Assembly (NCBI GenBank): GCA_047639555.1
Contig: JBLIOE010000003.1
Span: forward strand, 124,001 to 188,000
Source: JAJRXC01 sp047639555
Lineage (GTDB): Bacteria > Actinomycetota > Acidimicrobiia > Acidimicrobiales > Aldehydirespiratoraceae
Direction of reading: 5' to 3'
DNA length: 64,000 nt
Shown here in pieces: positions 7,904 to 16,437 of this stretch. The translations under genes were made by a program, and so were the position numbers. Position 1 is the stretch's first letter. Each line of letters starts with the position of its first letter. The notes under the pieces were generated by a model, which made no database searches, was not told the origin of the DNA, and was given only the letters and a program-made list of their open reading frames with translations.

Positions 7904-9295
7904 CTAGCTGGCCTGACGGCCGACGCCCAGCGTGAACGGCAACAGCAGTGGCTGTAGCCGCTTCGGCACAAGCCGCTCGGCGGGCGACGACTGGTCGCCT
8001 TCGCCACAGCCCCGAATCTCGGTGGCGAGGCCGGCGGACTCGAACTGCGTACGGAGCCATTTCGCGGACGCAGTCCATCGACCATGTGTGGGGAAGTCCC
8101 AGGCCTCGATTCGTTGCGGTCGTCGGTCGGCCACGCTGTCGCGCAACCCTTCGAACGCACCGGAGCGATGGACGGCCAACACCGCACCACCCTCAGCGAG
8201 CAGCGAGGCGCTGGAGCGGAGCACCGCGGCCGGATCGGGCGCAAACGCGAGCGTGTCGTTGAAGATCACCAGGTCGAACTTGCGGCCGGCGAGAGCCGCG
8301 AAACCTTCGGCGAGGTCCGGATCTGTCGTGGCCACACCATCAGCGTTCAGCTGGGCACCGAGCACGGCATCGACGGGAACACTCGTGACGAACGCACCCC
8401 GGTCGAGCAGCTGCTTCTCGGCCCGGCCACCACCACCGCCGACCGTGAGAACACGGCGATGGGTGCCGTCGACCAGATCAAGAACAGGGCCCGGTAGCCG
8501 GAGATAGAGGTCGAGGTCCCACAGAAACGTGGGCAACGATGCGTCGGGTTCGATGGCGGTGCGGGGATCGAGGGCCGGTTGCAGCGCCTCGACGCCGACC
8601 CGCAACCGGTCTTCCTTCTCACCAAATCGACCGAGATACAGCTCCGGCAGGTGATGCAATAACACATCGTCGAAACGGTCGACGGAAATCATCTTACGAA
8701 GCCCGCACTGCACGTAGGGGTCCGTCGCCGCACTTTCGAGCATCTGGTATCGCCCGGCGTGTGGGTCGACCAAGAACCCACCGCTGTTGATGCAGCGGCG
8801 GAGCTGGTCCTGCGTGAGCATGTAACAAGCAGCGTGGAGATTCGTGAAGTGGGCGAACCGGAGGCCATCGTGCACCGCCACCGATGTGGGATCCCATCGA
8901 TATGAGGAGTGCACGGAGCAGATCGAACGCATTTCCGGGTGGTAACGCTCGAAGCGCAAGAAACCCGCGATCTCATCAGCGGGCAATCGTTCGGTCGCTT
9001 CGAGAAACATGTCGACATGACGGGTTTCGACGAGGGTGTCATCTTCGACATAGATGAACAGGTCGTAATCGTCGACCCGGTCCGCGAACAGCGTTCGATG
9101 GGCAAAGGGCAACGAACGAGGATTCTCGGTGGGCAGACCAACGATGTTTTCGACACCCTCGGGGTAGGACCGAGCCACCTCGGTATTCACCACAACATGC
9201 ACGTCGTAGGGCATGGCTCGGAATCCCTCGAGCACCTGGTCGAGGAAGAGCCGGTTTTTGGTCCCGTAATTCGGGATGCCGACAAGGATCCGCAC
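7904..9295 (-). CDS. Fusion of a glycosyltransferase-like domain with a SAM-methyltransferase-like domain
   Basis: The N-terminal about 260 residues resemble a GT-A glycosyltransferase: ILVGIPNYG at the start, and FIYVEDDTLVE with the acidic metal-binding triplet near residue 82. The C-terminal about 190 residues resemble a class I methyltransferase: VLTVGGGGGRAEKQLL as motif I and FDLVIFNDTLAF as motif II/post-I. Motif I is Gly-rich but lacks the usual acidic start (D/E-x-G). The start is taken as GTG 9295; a TTG two codons upstream is less likely. It is transcribed against its neighbours on both sides. It probably adds and then methylates a sugar at a glycan end, but this is inferred from domain order only. 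Confidence 0.68.
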   Translation of the reverse strand: MRILVGIPNYGTKNRLFLDQVLEGFRAMPYDVHVVVNTEVARSYPEGVENIVGLPTENPRSLPFAHRTLFADRVDDYDLFIYVEDDTLVETRHVDMFLEATERLPADEIAGFLRFERYHPEMRSICSVHSSYRWDPTSVAVHDGLRFAHFTNLHAACYMLTQDQLRRCINSGGFLVDPHAGRYQMLESAATDPYVQCGLRKMISVDRFDDVLLHHLPELYLGRFGEKEDRLRVGVEALQPALDPRTAIEPDASLPTFLWDLDLYLRLPGPVLDLVDGTHRRVLTVGGGGGRAEKQLLDRGAFVTSVPVDAVLGAQLNADGVATTDPDLAEGFAALAGRKFDLVIFNDTLAFAPDPAAVLRSSASLLAEGGAVLAVHRSGAFEGLRDSVADRRPQRIEAWDFPTHGRWTASAKWLRTQFESAGLATEIRGCGEGDQSSPAERLVPKRLQPLLLPFTLGVGRQAS

Positions 9296-9375
9296 GCACA
9301 ATGTCTATCGGCAACGGTCGGCCCTCTGGGAGCATTCCACTATCGTCGGGCGCTCTTCGGCCGATCAGGAACAAC

Positions 9376-10518
9376 GTGACGTCCCCCACCCTCCGGGTCT
9401 TCAACCGCATGGATGACGAGCTTCGTGCCACTTGGCGCGCCCTCGCCGCGGCGACCACCGATGCCGGATATCTCAGTCAGCCCGAGTGGTACGAAGGTGT
9501 CCTCGCCAGCCTGCCGTCAGCCCAGCCTCTCCTGATCACCGCATGGGTGGGTGACATCTGCACGGCACTTATCGGCGCCCGGGTGGACAAGGTCACCGTG
9601 CCAATGCGTATCGGCTACCGCCAAGTGGTGCCGCTCAAACCAACCACGCTGCAGATCATGGAGGGTGCCTTGCTCGGCGATCTCGATCAGCCCACGGCGC
9701 TCCTCGCGGCGCTCGACCACGCCGCCGTCGATGCTGGCGCGCACCTGATCACGTTCCCTCGGCTCGAGATCTCGCACCCGCTCGCCGTCGCGGTTCGGGG
9801 CGAAAGATGGCCATGGAGGCGTACGCCCGAACCCGGCAACGTGCACCACCGCTCCAACATCGATGAAGGGGGCTACGACGCACTCATGGCGGGGTCGAAG
9901 TCGACCCGCAAACGAGTACGCAAATACGCCCGCACGCTTGAGCGCGACCACGAGGTATCGCTCGACGTCTACGACAGTGCTGATCGCTTCGACGCATTCA
10001 TCGCGGAAGCCATGCCCATCGCAGAGACGAGCTATCAGTACGCCCTGGGCTCCAGCCTCGGCACCCCCGGCGAGGTCGATCGACTCCGTCGGGCCGCCGA
10101 CCTCGGCTGGTTCCGCGGCTACCTCCTTCGCGTCGACGGTGAAGCCTGGACGTTCGACTACGGCATCCACCACGGCGACATCTTCACTGCGATCGCCACG
10201 GCCTACCGCCAAGAGCACGCCAAGAAACGCCCCGGCAATATCGCGCTCGCCGCTTGGATCGACGATCTCGGCGACATTGGTGTCAACGAACTCGACTGGG
10301 GTCCCGGCGACGCCGAATACAAACAATCGTTGTCATCACGCGTCACCGATGAACGGGCGTTTGTGCTCTATCAACGAACCGCTTGGGGCAGCGCGTTGGC
10401 CGTGCTCGCGGCCACGATCGATGTCATCGACCGGCTCGGCCGTTGGATCGCGAGTCAGGCCGGCGGACTCCAGAAGGTGAAGACCACGCTCCGCCGACGC
10501 CTACGTTCGTCCGAGTAG
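9376..10518 (+). CDS. CelD/FemAB-like GNAT acyltransferase
   Basis: About 380 residues belonging to the Acetyltransf_6 (CelD/BcsL-like) group of the GNAT superfamily. The recognisable part is the second half: SRKRVRKYARTLE, then GWFRGYLLRVDGEAWTFDYG, then YRQEHAKKRPGNIALAAWIDDL and LDWGPGDAEYK. These are the beta-strand and pantetheine-loop signatures of the group. GTG 9376 is preferred because AGGA lies 6-9 bases upstream, and an in-frame ATG at 9301 would overlap the divergent gene. The enzyme probably acylates a sugar amine or hydroxyl in the glycan or its lipid carrier. Its 3' end overlaps the convergent PssE-like gene by 18 bp. Confidence 0.78.
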   Translation: MTSPTLRVFNRMDDELRATWRALAAATTDAGYLSQPEWYEGVLASLPSAQPLLITAWVGDICTALIGARVDKVTVPMRIGYRQVVPLKPTTLQIMEGALLGDLDQPTALLAALDHAAVDAGAHLITFPRLEISHPLAVAVRGERWPWRRTPEPGNVHHRSNIDEGGYDALMAGSKSTRKRVRKYARTLERDHEVSLDVYDSADRFDAFIAEAMPIAETSYQYALGSSLGTPGEVDRLRRAADLGWFRGYLLRVDGEAWTFDYGIHHGDIFTAIATAYRQEHAKKRPGNIALAAWIDDLGDIGVNELDWGPGDAEYKQSLSSRVTDERAFVLYQRTAWGSALAVLAATIDVIDRLGRWIASQAGGLQKVKTTLRRRLRSSE

Positions 10519-11013
10519 CGACTTCCAGCGAGGCGTCGGCGCGCTGACAAACGAACCCACTTCCGCGAGGAGTTCGTCAGATGCCTGCGCGCTGATCGTC
10601 GGGCTCGCCTTGAGCGGTCCGAGATCATGGAGGGCGGCGACGAGCTCGCGCTCGTCCATCGCCACCATCACCCGACCCTGCGCCGAAAGAGCCTTGGCTG
10701 TCGCGACCTGGTGATCATTGCGGGTCTCTCGTAGCGCCCCCCGGCGGGGCATTACGAGCACGGGCGTGCCGTATTGCAGTGCAGTGAGAATAGAACCCAT
10801 ACCCGCATGAGCGATGAGGAGATCGGCCTCGGCGCACAGCCGGGCGAACTCGTCGGGCGCTACTCGTTCAAACGACTCGATCGCACTCGGGCTGAGCTCG
10901 GAGTCGCCGATCTGGGCAACCACATCGGTGCGGCCGGCCTCGGCCGCCCACTGGTCGACAGCCGCGATCAAGCGGTCAAAGGGCATCTGCGAACCCACGG
11001 TGGCGAAGATCAC
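10501..11013 (-). CDS. pssE: PssE-like (Alg13-type) glycosyltransferase catalytic subunit
   Basis: 170 residues forming only the C-terminal GT28/GT-B half: VIFATVGSQMPFDRLI at the N-terminus and ADLLIAHAGMGSILTALQYGTPVLVMPR, the nucleotide-sugar binding signature of MurG and Alg13. A GTG start at 11013 overlaps the upstream gene's TGA by 4 bp (GTGA) and gives exactly the expected family length. Longer upstream extensions would run through that gene in another frame. With the Alg14-like partner it would form a two-subunit enzyme that adds the second sugar to a lipid carrier, as in rhizobial PssD/PssE and streptococcal Cps14F/G. Confidence 0.85.
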   Translation of the reverse strand: MIFATVGSQMPFDRLIAAVDQWAAEAGRTDVVAQIGDSELSPSAIESFERVAPDEFARLCAEADLLIAHAGMGSILTALQYGTPVLVMPRRGALRETRNDHQVATAKALSAQGRVMVAMDERELVAALHDLGPLKASPTISAQASDELLAEVGSFVSAPTPRWKSLLGRT

Positions 11014-11498
11014 AGGACCGACCCCGCATGAACAACACCGTCGGCGGCGAGATCGGGCCACTGGGTAAGGCAACGATCGGCGATTCGTCGTGACAGCCGT
11101 CCCGACTTCGAGATCTCCTCGACATTGGCGATCGAATCGATCCACATGGTGCGGGCACCAACCATGCGCCCCGCCAGGATCGCCATCAGGCCCGGCGCCG
11201 CCCCAGTCGTGATGACGACATGGGGACGGACCCGGATGACCGACCACACAATCTGCAAGAAAAGTTTGACCAGCAGCAGGCGTTGCCACTCGGTCGCGTC
11301 GACCACCACACGGAGCCGATCGCGGTCACCGCCCTCAAGGTCGCTGCGATAGTCCTCGCGCACCGTCACATACGTCACTTGGTGCTCAGCAAACGCAGGC
11401 CGGAGGCGCAGGAGCTGTACCCAGTGGCCGCCGCCCGAGGCAACAGCGAGCACACGTTGGGGGCGCGGTACGGGAGACGAGGTCATCACACGTAACAT
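11010..11498 (-). CDS. pssD: PssD-like (Alg14-type) membrane-anchoring glycosyltransferase subunit
   Basis: 162 residues with the Alg14 family signature: RVLAVASGGGHWVQLLRL at the N-terminus, then RPHVVITTGAAPGLMAILAGRM, and WIDSIANVEEISKSGRL. In the family this subunit contributes the acceptor-binding and membrane-anchoring half of a split GT-B enzyme whose other half is the PssE-like protein encoded next. Start is either ATG 11498 or ATG 11486. The gene is divergent from the lipoprotein at 11511 with almost no gap, which implies overlapping promoters and probably leaderless transcripts. Confidence 0.87.
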   Translation of the reverse strand: MLRVMTSSPVPRPQRVLAVASGGGHWVQLLRLRPAFAEHQVTYVTVREDYRSDLEGGDRDRLRVVVDATEWQRLLLVKLFLQIVWSVIRVRPHVVITTGAAPGLMAILAGRMVGARTMWIDSIANVEEISKSGRLSRRIADRCLTQWPDLAADGVVHAGSVL

Positions 11499-11510
11499 CG
11501 GCGGGTGCCC

Positions 11511-12059
11511 ATGGGATTGAAGCTAGCTCTTGCCGTGTCGCTCGCCGTGCTGGTCGGCTGCAGTGACGACACATCCAGCTTGCCGGTGCCCGGCAATGTG
11601 ATCGACCTCTACGATCCGTGCACGGTGGTCACCACGGCCGAGGTAAACGAAGCCGTCGGTTTCGAGATGATTCGGTCGACGACTGGATCCGAGGATGCCG
11701 ACGAGTTCCGCAGCTGTCGATGGATCGCCACCGGCAACGCGGTCGACTCGCCTTCGATCGACTATCTCGACGTGAACCCGCGCCCCTTCGTCGACATCGT
11801 GCTTCGTCAGACCGGCGTGGACGGCCTCGGCGGGGTCGACGCAGTGTTTGCCGAGGTGACGGAGGCGGCAAACACTCGAATCGAACCGGCGCTTATCGCG
11901 AGCGACGACGCACCTCGCTTGGCCGACGACGCCCGACGGACCGACACCACCGCATGGGCCATTCAAGGCAATCGAATGCTCATCATCACCACCAGCGACT
12001 CAACCTTTCTCGACGCGCTGATCGAATCCGTGTCGGCCGCGCTGCTGGAGCGCCTGTAG
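11511..12059 (+). CDS. Small lipoprotein, DUF3558-like
   Basis: 182 residues from ATG 11511 (a GTG at 11505 is also possible). A lipobox (VLVGC, Cys17) marks it as a lipoprotein. The mature part starts with a DPCTVVTTAEVNEAVG segment and an FRSCRW segment. Both are characteristic of DUF3558-type actinobacterial lipoproteins, where the two Cys probably form a disulfide. The function is unknown. It is followed 85 bp downstream by the Wzz-like gene on the same strand, so a link to polysaccharide export is possible but unproven. Confidence 0.65.
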   Translation: MGLKLALAVSLAVLVGCSDDTSSLPVPGNVIDLYDPCTVVTTAEVNEAVGFEMIRSTTGSEDADEFRSCRWIATGNAVDSPSIDYLDVNPRPFVDIVLRQTGVDGLGGVDAVFAEVTEAANTRIEPALIASDDAPRLADDARRTDTTAWAIQGNRMLIITTSDSTFLDALIESVSAALLERL

Positions 12060-12144
12060 GAGCGGTACCATCGGCGCTCAGTTCAGCTCCGTGCCCGCCG
12101 ATGAGAGAACTAGCCGTTTTGGCCCGTGAGCGGAGGCTCTCAAA

Positions 12145-12909
12145 GTGGATCTTCTCGACATTCTCCGAGTGGTGCGAAAGCGCTGGCAGATGGCGCTGCT
12201 GGCCGCTATAGGTGGCATCGTGCTGCTCGTTCTGGCGAGCGGAGCGGTCGAACCCGACTGGGATGGCACCGCCATCGTCTGGGTCGAGCCGCCGAGCAGC
12301 GAAATCACGATCACCGACATCGGCGAGGTGATTTCCGAGGAGTTCAACATTCTCATCGGTGTCGATGCCGCGGCGAATGCCGTGCCGCTGCTCGCAGTGC
12401 AGGCCACCAGCCAGGAAACTCGAACCACGTTCGCTCAGAACGGCCTGTCTACGGCCTACGAGATCGTCTACATCCAACGTCAGCCCTACATGACCATTTC
12501 GGTCACCGACGGCGATCCCGATCTTGTTGTGTCAACGGTCGACAGCGTGATCGACTTCATCCAATCGAAGGTCACAGAGATCCAGGACGAGGCCAATATC
12601 GAAGACTCGTCGCGAGCCAAGATCACCACCATCGCGGAGACGGAGATCGCGGCGAACAACACCAACAAGCGCCGCGCTCAAGGTGTGATCTTTGTTCTGA
12701 CCGTGATCGGTGCTGTTGCCGCCGCCACACTGACCGATCTCTACTTCCGAAAGCGTGACGAATCCGCGCACACTGCGAAGTACGGGCCCGGGACTGAAGC
12801 AATCGACACGCCGACGGCAACACCCGTTCTGGCCAAGGCTCCCGACGACGGCGACGCCGAACCGGCAGAGAAACCCAACCGCTGGCAACGAGACTCAAGC
12901 TCGTCATGA
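12145..12909 (+). CDS. Wzz-like chain-length determinant / capsular polysaccharide co-polymerase
   Basis: 254 residues with a GTG start at 12145 preceded by GGAGG. The topology is that of a polysaccharide co-polymerase: a short cytoplasmic N-terminus (MDLLDILRVVRKRWQ), TM1 at about residues 17-37, a periplasmic/extracellular alpha-beta region, and TM2 at about residues 177-197 followed by a charged tail. No tyrosine-kinase domain (Walker A) is fused, so a separate BY-kinase would be expected elsewhere. It overlaps the polymerase/ligase gene by 4 bp (ATGA), which fits the usual Wzz-Wzy partnership in setting chain length. Confidence 0.78.
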   Translation: MDLLDILRVVRKRWQMALLAAIGGIVLLVLASGAVEPDWDGTAIVWVEPPSSEITITDIGEVISEEFNILIGVDAAANAVPLLAVQATSQETRTTFAQNGLSTAYEIVYIQRQPYMTISVTDGDPDLVVSTVDSVIDFIQSKVTEIQDEANIEDSSRAKITTIAETEIAANNTNKRRAQGVIFVLTVIGAVAAATLTDLYFRKRDESAHTAKYGPGTEAIDTPTATPVLAKAPDDGDAEPAEKPNRWQRDSSSS

Positions 12910-14267
12910 TCACCGACGCCCGATCCACCTTCGGGCCGTTGAATCTCCTCACCGTCTGGTTGGGGCTCGTACTGCTCATCCCGAGCGTCCTCGTCGTGCC
13001 CGGGCTTGGCGCCATCGGCACACCGGCCAACCTGTTTGGCCTCGGCATGTTCGGCATCTGGGTGATCGGCCGCTGCACCGGCGAAACCAACGACGACCTT
13101 GGTTTCCAGTGGGCCTACGTGGCCTTTGGCGCCTACTTCGTGGGCAACATGATGGCGTACTTGGCCGGCCACACTCGAGGAATCGACCCCGACGAAGCAC
13201 TCGCCGCGGATCGGGCCCTGATCGCCATGATCAGCTACATGGGCGTGGGACTCGTTGCGGCAGAGTCGCTGAGCGACCGCCGCGATGTGTTGGAGATTCT
13301 TCGCCGCACCACCTACTTCGCTTCGTTCGTGTCCGTGCTTGGCGCGATCCAGTTCTTCACCGACTTCGACCCCATCCGCTTCATGACCCTGCCGGGCCTC
13401 CAACTCAACGACGGCGCCATTCTCTCGATCGTCGTCGAAGAGAATTTCGATCGTGTGTCCGCCACGGCTGGCCACCCAATCGAGTTCGGTGTTGTCATGG
13501 CCGCGATGTTGCCGCTCGCGTTGCACTTCGTGATGCACGCGCCCAATCCGAAGATTCTGCGCCGTTCTCGCATGGTCGTCTTCCTCATTGGCCTTGGGGT
13601 TCCGATCTCGATCGGTCGCTCGAGCACACTTGCCCTCGGCATCGCCATATTCATGCTCGCCACCATTTGGAACCGGCGTCAACTGGTCACTGCGGCATTC
13701 TTCGGCGTGCTGTCGATATTTGTCCTCCGGGCGGCCGTGCCATCGTTGGTCGGCACCATTCTCACGCTCTTCACCGGCCTCGAAGACGACTCCTCAATCA
13801 GCGCCCGCACGAGCGACTACGACCAGGCCTTCGGCTTCATCGGGCAAGATCCCTGGTTTGGTCGAGGGCCCAACACGTTTGATCCGGGCGAGTACCTGTT
13901 GCTCGATAACCAACTCCTCAAGAGCACCATCGAGATTGGTCTCTTCGGCCTCTTGATGCTCTTCGTGATGATCATCGTCGGGCTCAACCTTGGCCGGTCG
14001 GTGCTCAGTCGCGCCCTCGACGACGACGCTCGGCATCTCGGCCAAGCACTCGTCGCGAGCCTTTGGGCCCTCACTATCACCCTGGCGTTCGCCGACATGT
14101 TGTTCTACGCCCAGTTCACCGGACTCTTGTATTTCCTGATCGGCGTCACCGCCGCGCTCAACCGGACGAAGGACCAACACGCGCCGGAAGAGACCGCTCT
14201 CTCGCCAAAGCAGCCCGTGATGCGGAAGACCCTAAGCACGGCTTTACGCCCGCCCGACCACGACTGA
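12906..14267 (+). CDS. Wzy/WaaL-type O-antigen polymerase or ligase
   Basis: A 453-residue polytopic membrane protein with at least ten hydrophobic segments and a large extracytoplasmic loop in the C-terminal half. The loop contains SARTSDYDQAFGFIGQDPWFGRGPNTF, the R-x-x-x-W/Y...G-x-G-x-x-x-F arrangement typical of the Wzy_C superfamily. These enzymes polymerise lipid-linked repeat units or ligate chains to acceptors. Sequence alone does not separate the two, but the coupled Wzz-like gene favours a polymerase. It ends a three-gene plus-strand unit and faces the convergent asparagine-synthase-like gene. Confidence 0.82.
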   Translation: MITDARSTFGPLNLLTVWLGLVLLIPSVLVVPGLGAIGTPANLFGLGMFGIWVIGRCTGETNDDLGFQWAYVAFGAYFVGNMMAYLAGHTRGIDPDEALAADRALIAMISYMGVGLVAAESLSDRRDVLEILRRTTYFASFVSVLGAIQFFTDFDPIRFMTLPGLQLNDGAILSIVVEENFDRVSATAGHPIEFGVVMAAMLPLALHFVMHAPNPKILRRSRMVVFLIGLGVPISIGRSSTLALGIAIFMLATIWNRRQLVTAAFFGVLSIFVLRAAVPSLVGTILTLFTGLEDDSSISARTSDYDQAFGFIGQDPWFGRGPNTFDPGEYLLLDNQLLKSTIEIGLFGLLMLFVMIIVGLNLGRSVLSRALDDDARHLGQALVASLWALTITLAFADMLFYAQFTGLLYFLIGVTAALNRTKDQHAPEETALSPKQPVMRKTLSTALRPPDHD

Positions 14268-14604
14268 GCGACGCGCAACAGGCGAGCCGCTCCCTCCGTT
14301 TCAATGCTCAGAACCGACAGCACCTCGGACCACGGCATGTCGGAGCCGTCAGGGTGAACGGTGTAAAGTCGGCATCACGAGAGGGTTATCGGCAAGTGAC
14401 GGAGGCTCATCTGGCGGTCCAATCGCGGCCTCCGTCTGATCGGGGAATCCGGCGTGAACCACGACGTCGCCGATGATGGAGAGATCGAAACCGTCTACGC
14501 CGACAAGTACGTCGCCGCGATCAAAGCCAGGATCACGAGAATCCCGCTGACGATTCCCCCGTTTCTCCGCATGGGCGCCAACGTAGCAACCGGCAGTGCT
14601 TGGA
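14268..14604. other. 337-bp convergent intergenic region
   Basis: This lies between the 3' ends of the polymerase gene and the asnB-like gene. I see a perfect 9-bp inverted repeat (arms 14398-14406 and 14428-14436, 21-nt loop) that could end transcription, although no T-tract follows. A minus-strand open frame at 14495-14572 would encode a 25-residue mostly hydrophobic peptide, but it has no ribosome binding site and I do not call it a gene. No other feature is supported. Confidence 0.5.
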
Positions 14605-16437
14605 CTAAGAGCGGTAGAAGACCTCGTGCCATACGTCGAGGCACATGAGGGTCCAGATGCGAAGTTCCTCGTCGCGACGGCCCGATTCGTGGGAGTCGAG
14701 TAGCGCTTCCACCATCGACCGGTCGAGGCGCTGGGCAACGAAGCTCTCCCGATCGAGAAGGCGTTCGCGAGCTTGCTCTTGAAGCCCCGAACGGAACCAA
14801 CGATCGAGCGGCACCCGAAATCCCACCTTGCGACGGTCAACAATTTCTGCCGGGAGGTGTCGTCGAGCGACTTCCTTCAGCACCCACTTGGTAACGCCGT
14901 CGCGGACCTTGACGTCGCTCGGCAGTGTGTAGGCCAGCTCCACGAGCCGGGCATCAAGGAAGGGTGGACGCAGTTCGAGCGACGCGGCCATCGACATACG
15001 ATCGCCGCGTTCGAGCAGATTGTTCGGGAGCCAGCACTCAAGATCCGAGCGCAGCATGCGATCGATCACGTCATGGCCAACGACCGGGGCTGTTGAGGGG
15101 GTGGCAGATCCGAGTAGCGCGGCCCGCTCATGCTCAACGAATGGTGCAAACCAGGCGCGATACATTTCTCGCTCGTTGCTGGCTGCGAGCGCCCGCATCG
15201 CAATACGCAGCTTCGCCTGCGACCCCGGCAACATTCGTTCGGTGCGGCGCAAGATTGCACCACGCATGGGTGCGGGCACCCGGCGAAGCCGATCCGTCCA
15301 GGCCGCCACGCCGTACTTCGGGTAGCCGGCGAAGAGCTCGTCGGCTCCCTCTCCCGACAGCACAACCTTCACGTCTTCGCGAGCCGCCTTGGCCAGCTCG
15401 AAAACGGCAATGTCGGCGGGTTCTGAGAGCGGTGCGTCGCGGTGCCACGTGAGCTTCGGCCAGGCGTCGAGGAAACCAGCCGGATCGATCATGACCTCGC
15501 GATGGTCGGTCCCGATGTGTTCGGCGACCGTGCGGGCGTAGGGAAGTTCGTCATTCGGGTTGTCGAGGAAGCCGGCTGAGAAGGTCTTGACCTTGTTGGG
15601 CTCGCCGGTGACCGACGCGATGAGAGCAACGATCAGACTGCTGTCGACGCCGCCCGAGAGGTACGCGCCAACCGGCACATCGGCGACGAGTGCTTCTTCT
15701 ACGGCGGAGACGAGCGTGTCGCTGACTTCGTTGACCGCATCGTCGGGAGAGATTTTAATCGGCGCGCCGACCGGCAGTGACCAATAGGGCGCATCGTCGA
15801 TGCGGCCATCGGCGTGGATACGCACGGCGTGGCCCGGCCGCACGGCGGTGATGCCCGAGAATAAAGTGCGGGGGGCGCCCACGGCGCGTTGGGCCAGGAA
15901 ATCGTCGAGCGCTTCATCGTTGACGCTCGGCATCGTGTCGAGCAGCGGCAGCATGGCCTTCACCTCGCTACCGAAGACCACCCGGTCATCGCCCTTCGCG
16001 TAATAAAGCGGGAGAACACCCATACGGTCGCGGGCCAGAAGTACCGAGCCGTCGTCCTCGTCGTACAGGGCAAAAGCGAACTGGCCCCGCAGTTCGGCGA
16101 GACCCTCGGGGCCTCGGCGCAGAACGGTGGCAAACAACGTCTCAGTGTCGCCGTCGGTCTGGAACTTGTAGTCGGTGATCTGGGTTCGGACCGACTGATA
16201 GTTGAGAATCTCACCATTGAAGATCAGGTGCTGGCGATTGTCGGCCGTGTGCATTGGCTGGGCCGAACCACCGAGGTCGATGATCGAGAGGCGGGTGTGG
16301 CCGAGGCCAACCTGCTCATCCATCCAGAGCGCCGAATCGTCGGGGCCGCGATGGTGCAGATTGCGAATGCCCTGTTCGAGGGCCTCGCGATCAAGCACGC
16401 CACGAGAGAAGGCGCGAACACCAACGATGCCGCACAT
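14605..16437 (-). CDS. asnB: Asparagine synthase (glutamine-hydrolysing) family protein
   Basis: 610 residues. The start at 16437 is fixed by the N-terminal nucleophile sequence MCGIVGVRAF, in which Cys2 becomes the free glutaminase nucleophile after Met removal. The glutaminase domain covers about residues 1-210 (HHRGPDDS, GHTRLSIIDL, FNGEI). The synthetase domain follows with the pyrophosphate-binding SGGVDSSL at about residue 260 and SGEGADELFAGY further on. In polysaccharide clusters such AsnB homologues usually amidate uronic acids or other carboxyl groups of the glycan instead of making free asparagine. Context favours that here. The start overlaps the GT2 stop by one base (TGATG). Confidence 0.88.
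   Translation of the reverse strand: MCGIVGVRAFSRGVLDREALEQGIRNLHHRGPDDSALWMDEQVGLGHTRLSIIDLGGSAQPMHTADNRQHLIFNGEILNYQSVRTQITDYKFQTDGDTETLFATVLRRGPEGLAELRGQFAFALYDEDDGSVLLARDRMGVLPLYYAKGDDRVVFGSEVKAMLPLLDTMPSVNDEALDDFLAQRAVGAPRTLFSGITAVRPGHAVRIHADGRIDDAPYWSLPVGAPIKISPDDAVNEVSDTLVSAVEEALVADVPVGAYLSGGVDSSLIVALIASVTGEPNKVKTFSAGFLDNPNDELPYARTVAEHIGTDHREVMIDPAGFLDAWPKLTWHRDAPLSEPADIAVFELAKAAREDVKVVLSGEGADELFAGYPKYGVAAWTDRLRRVPAPMRGAILRRTERMLPGSQAKLRIAMRALAASNEREMYRAWFAPFVEHERAALLGSATPSTAPVVGHDVIDRMLRSDLECWLPNNLLERGDRMSMAASLELRPPFLDARLVELAYTLPSDVKVRDGVTKWVLKEVARRHLPAEIVDRRKVGFRVPLDRWFRSGLQEQARERLLDRESFVAQRLDRSMVEALLDSHESGRRDEELRIWTLMCLDVWHEVFYRS

Noticed and set aside
14398..14500. Riboswitch-like sequence with partial likeness to the cobalamin core
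   Set aside because: Only a short match is visible (GGGGAATCCGGCGTGAACC), the other core segments are missing, and no plus-strand gene follows.
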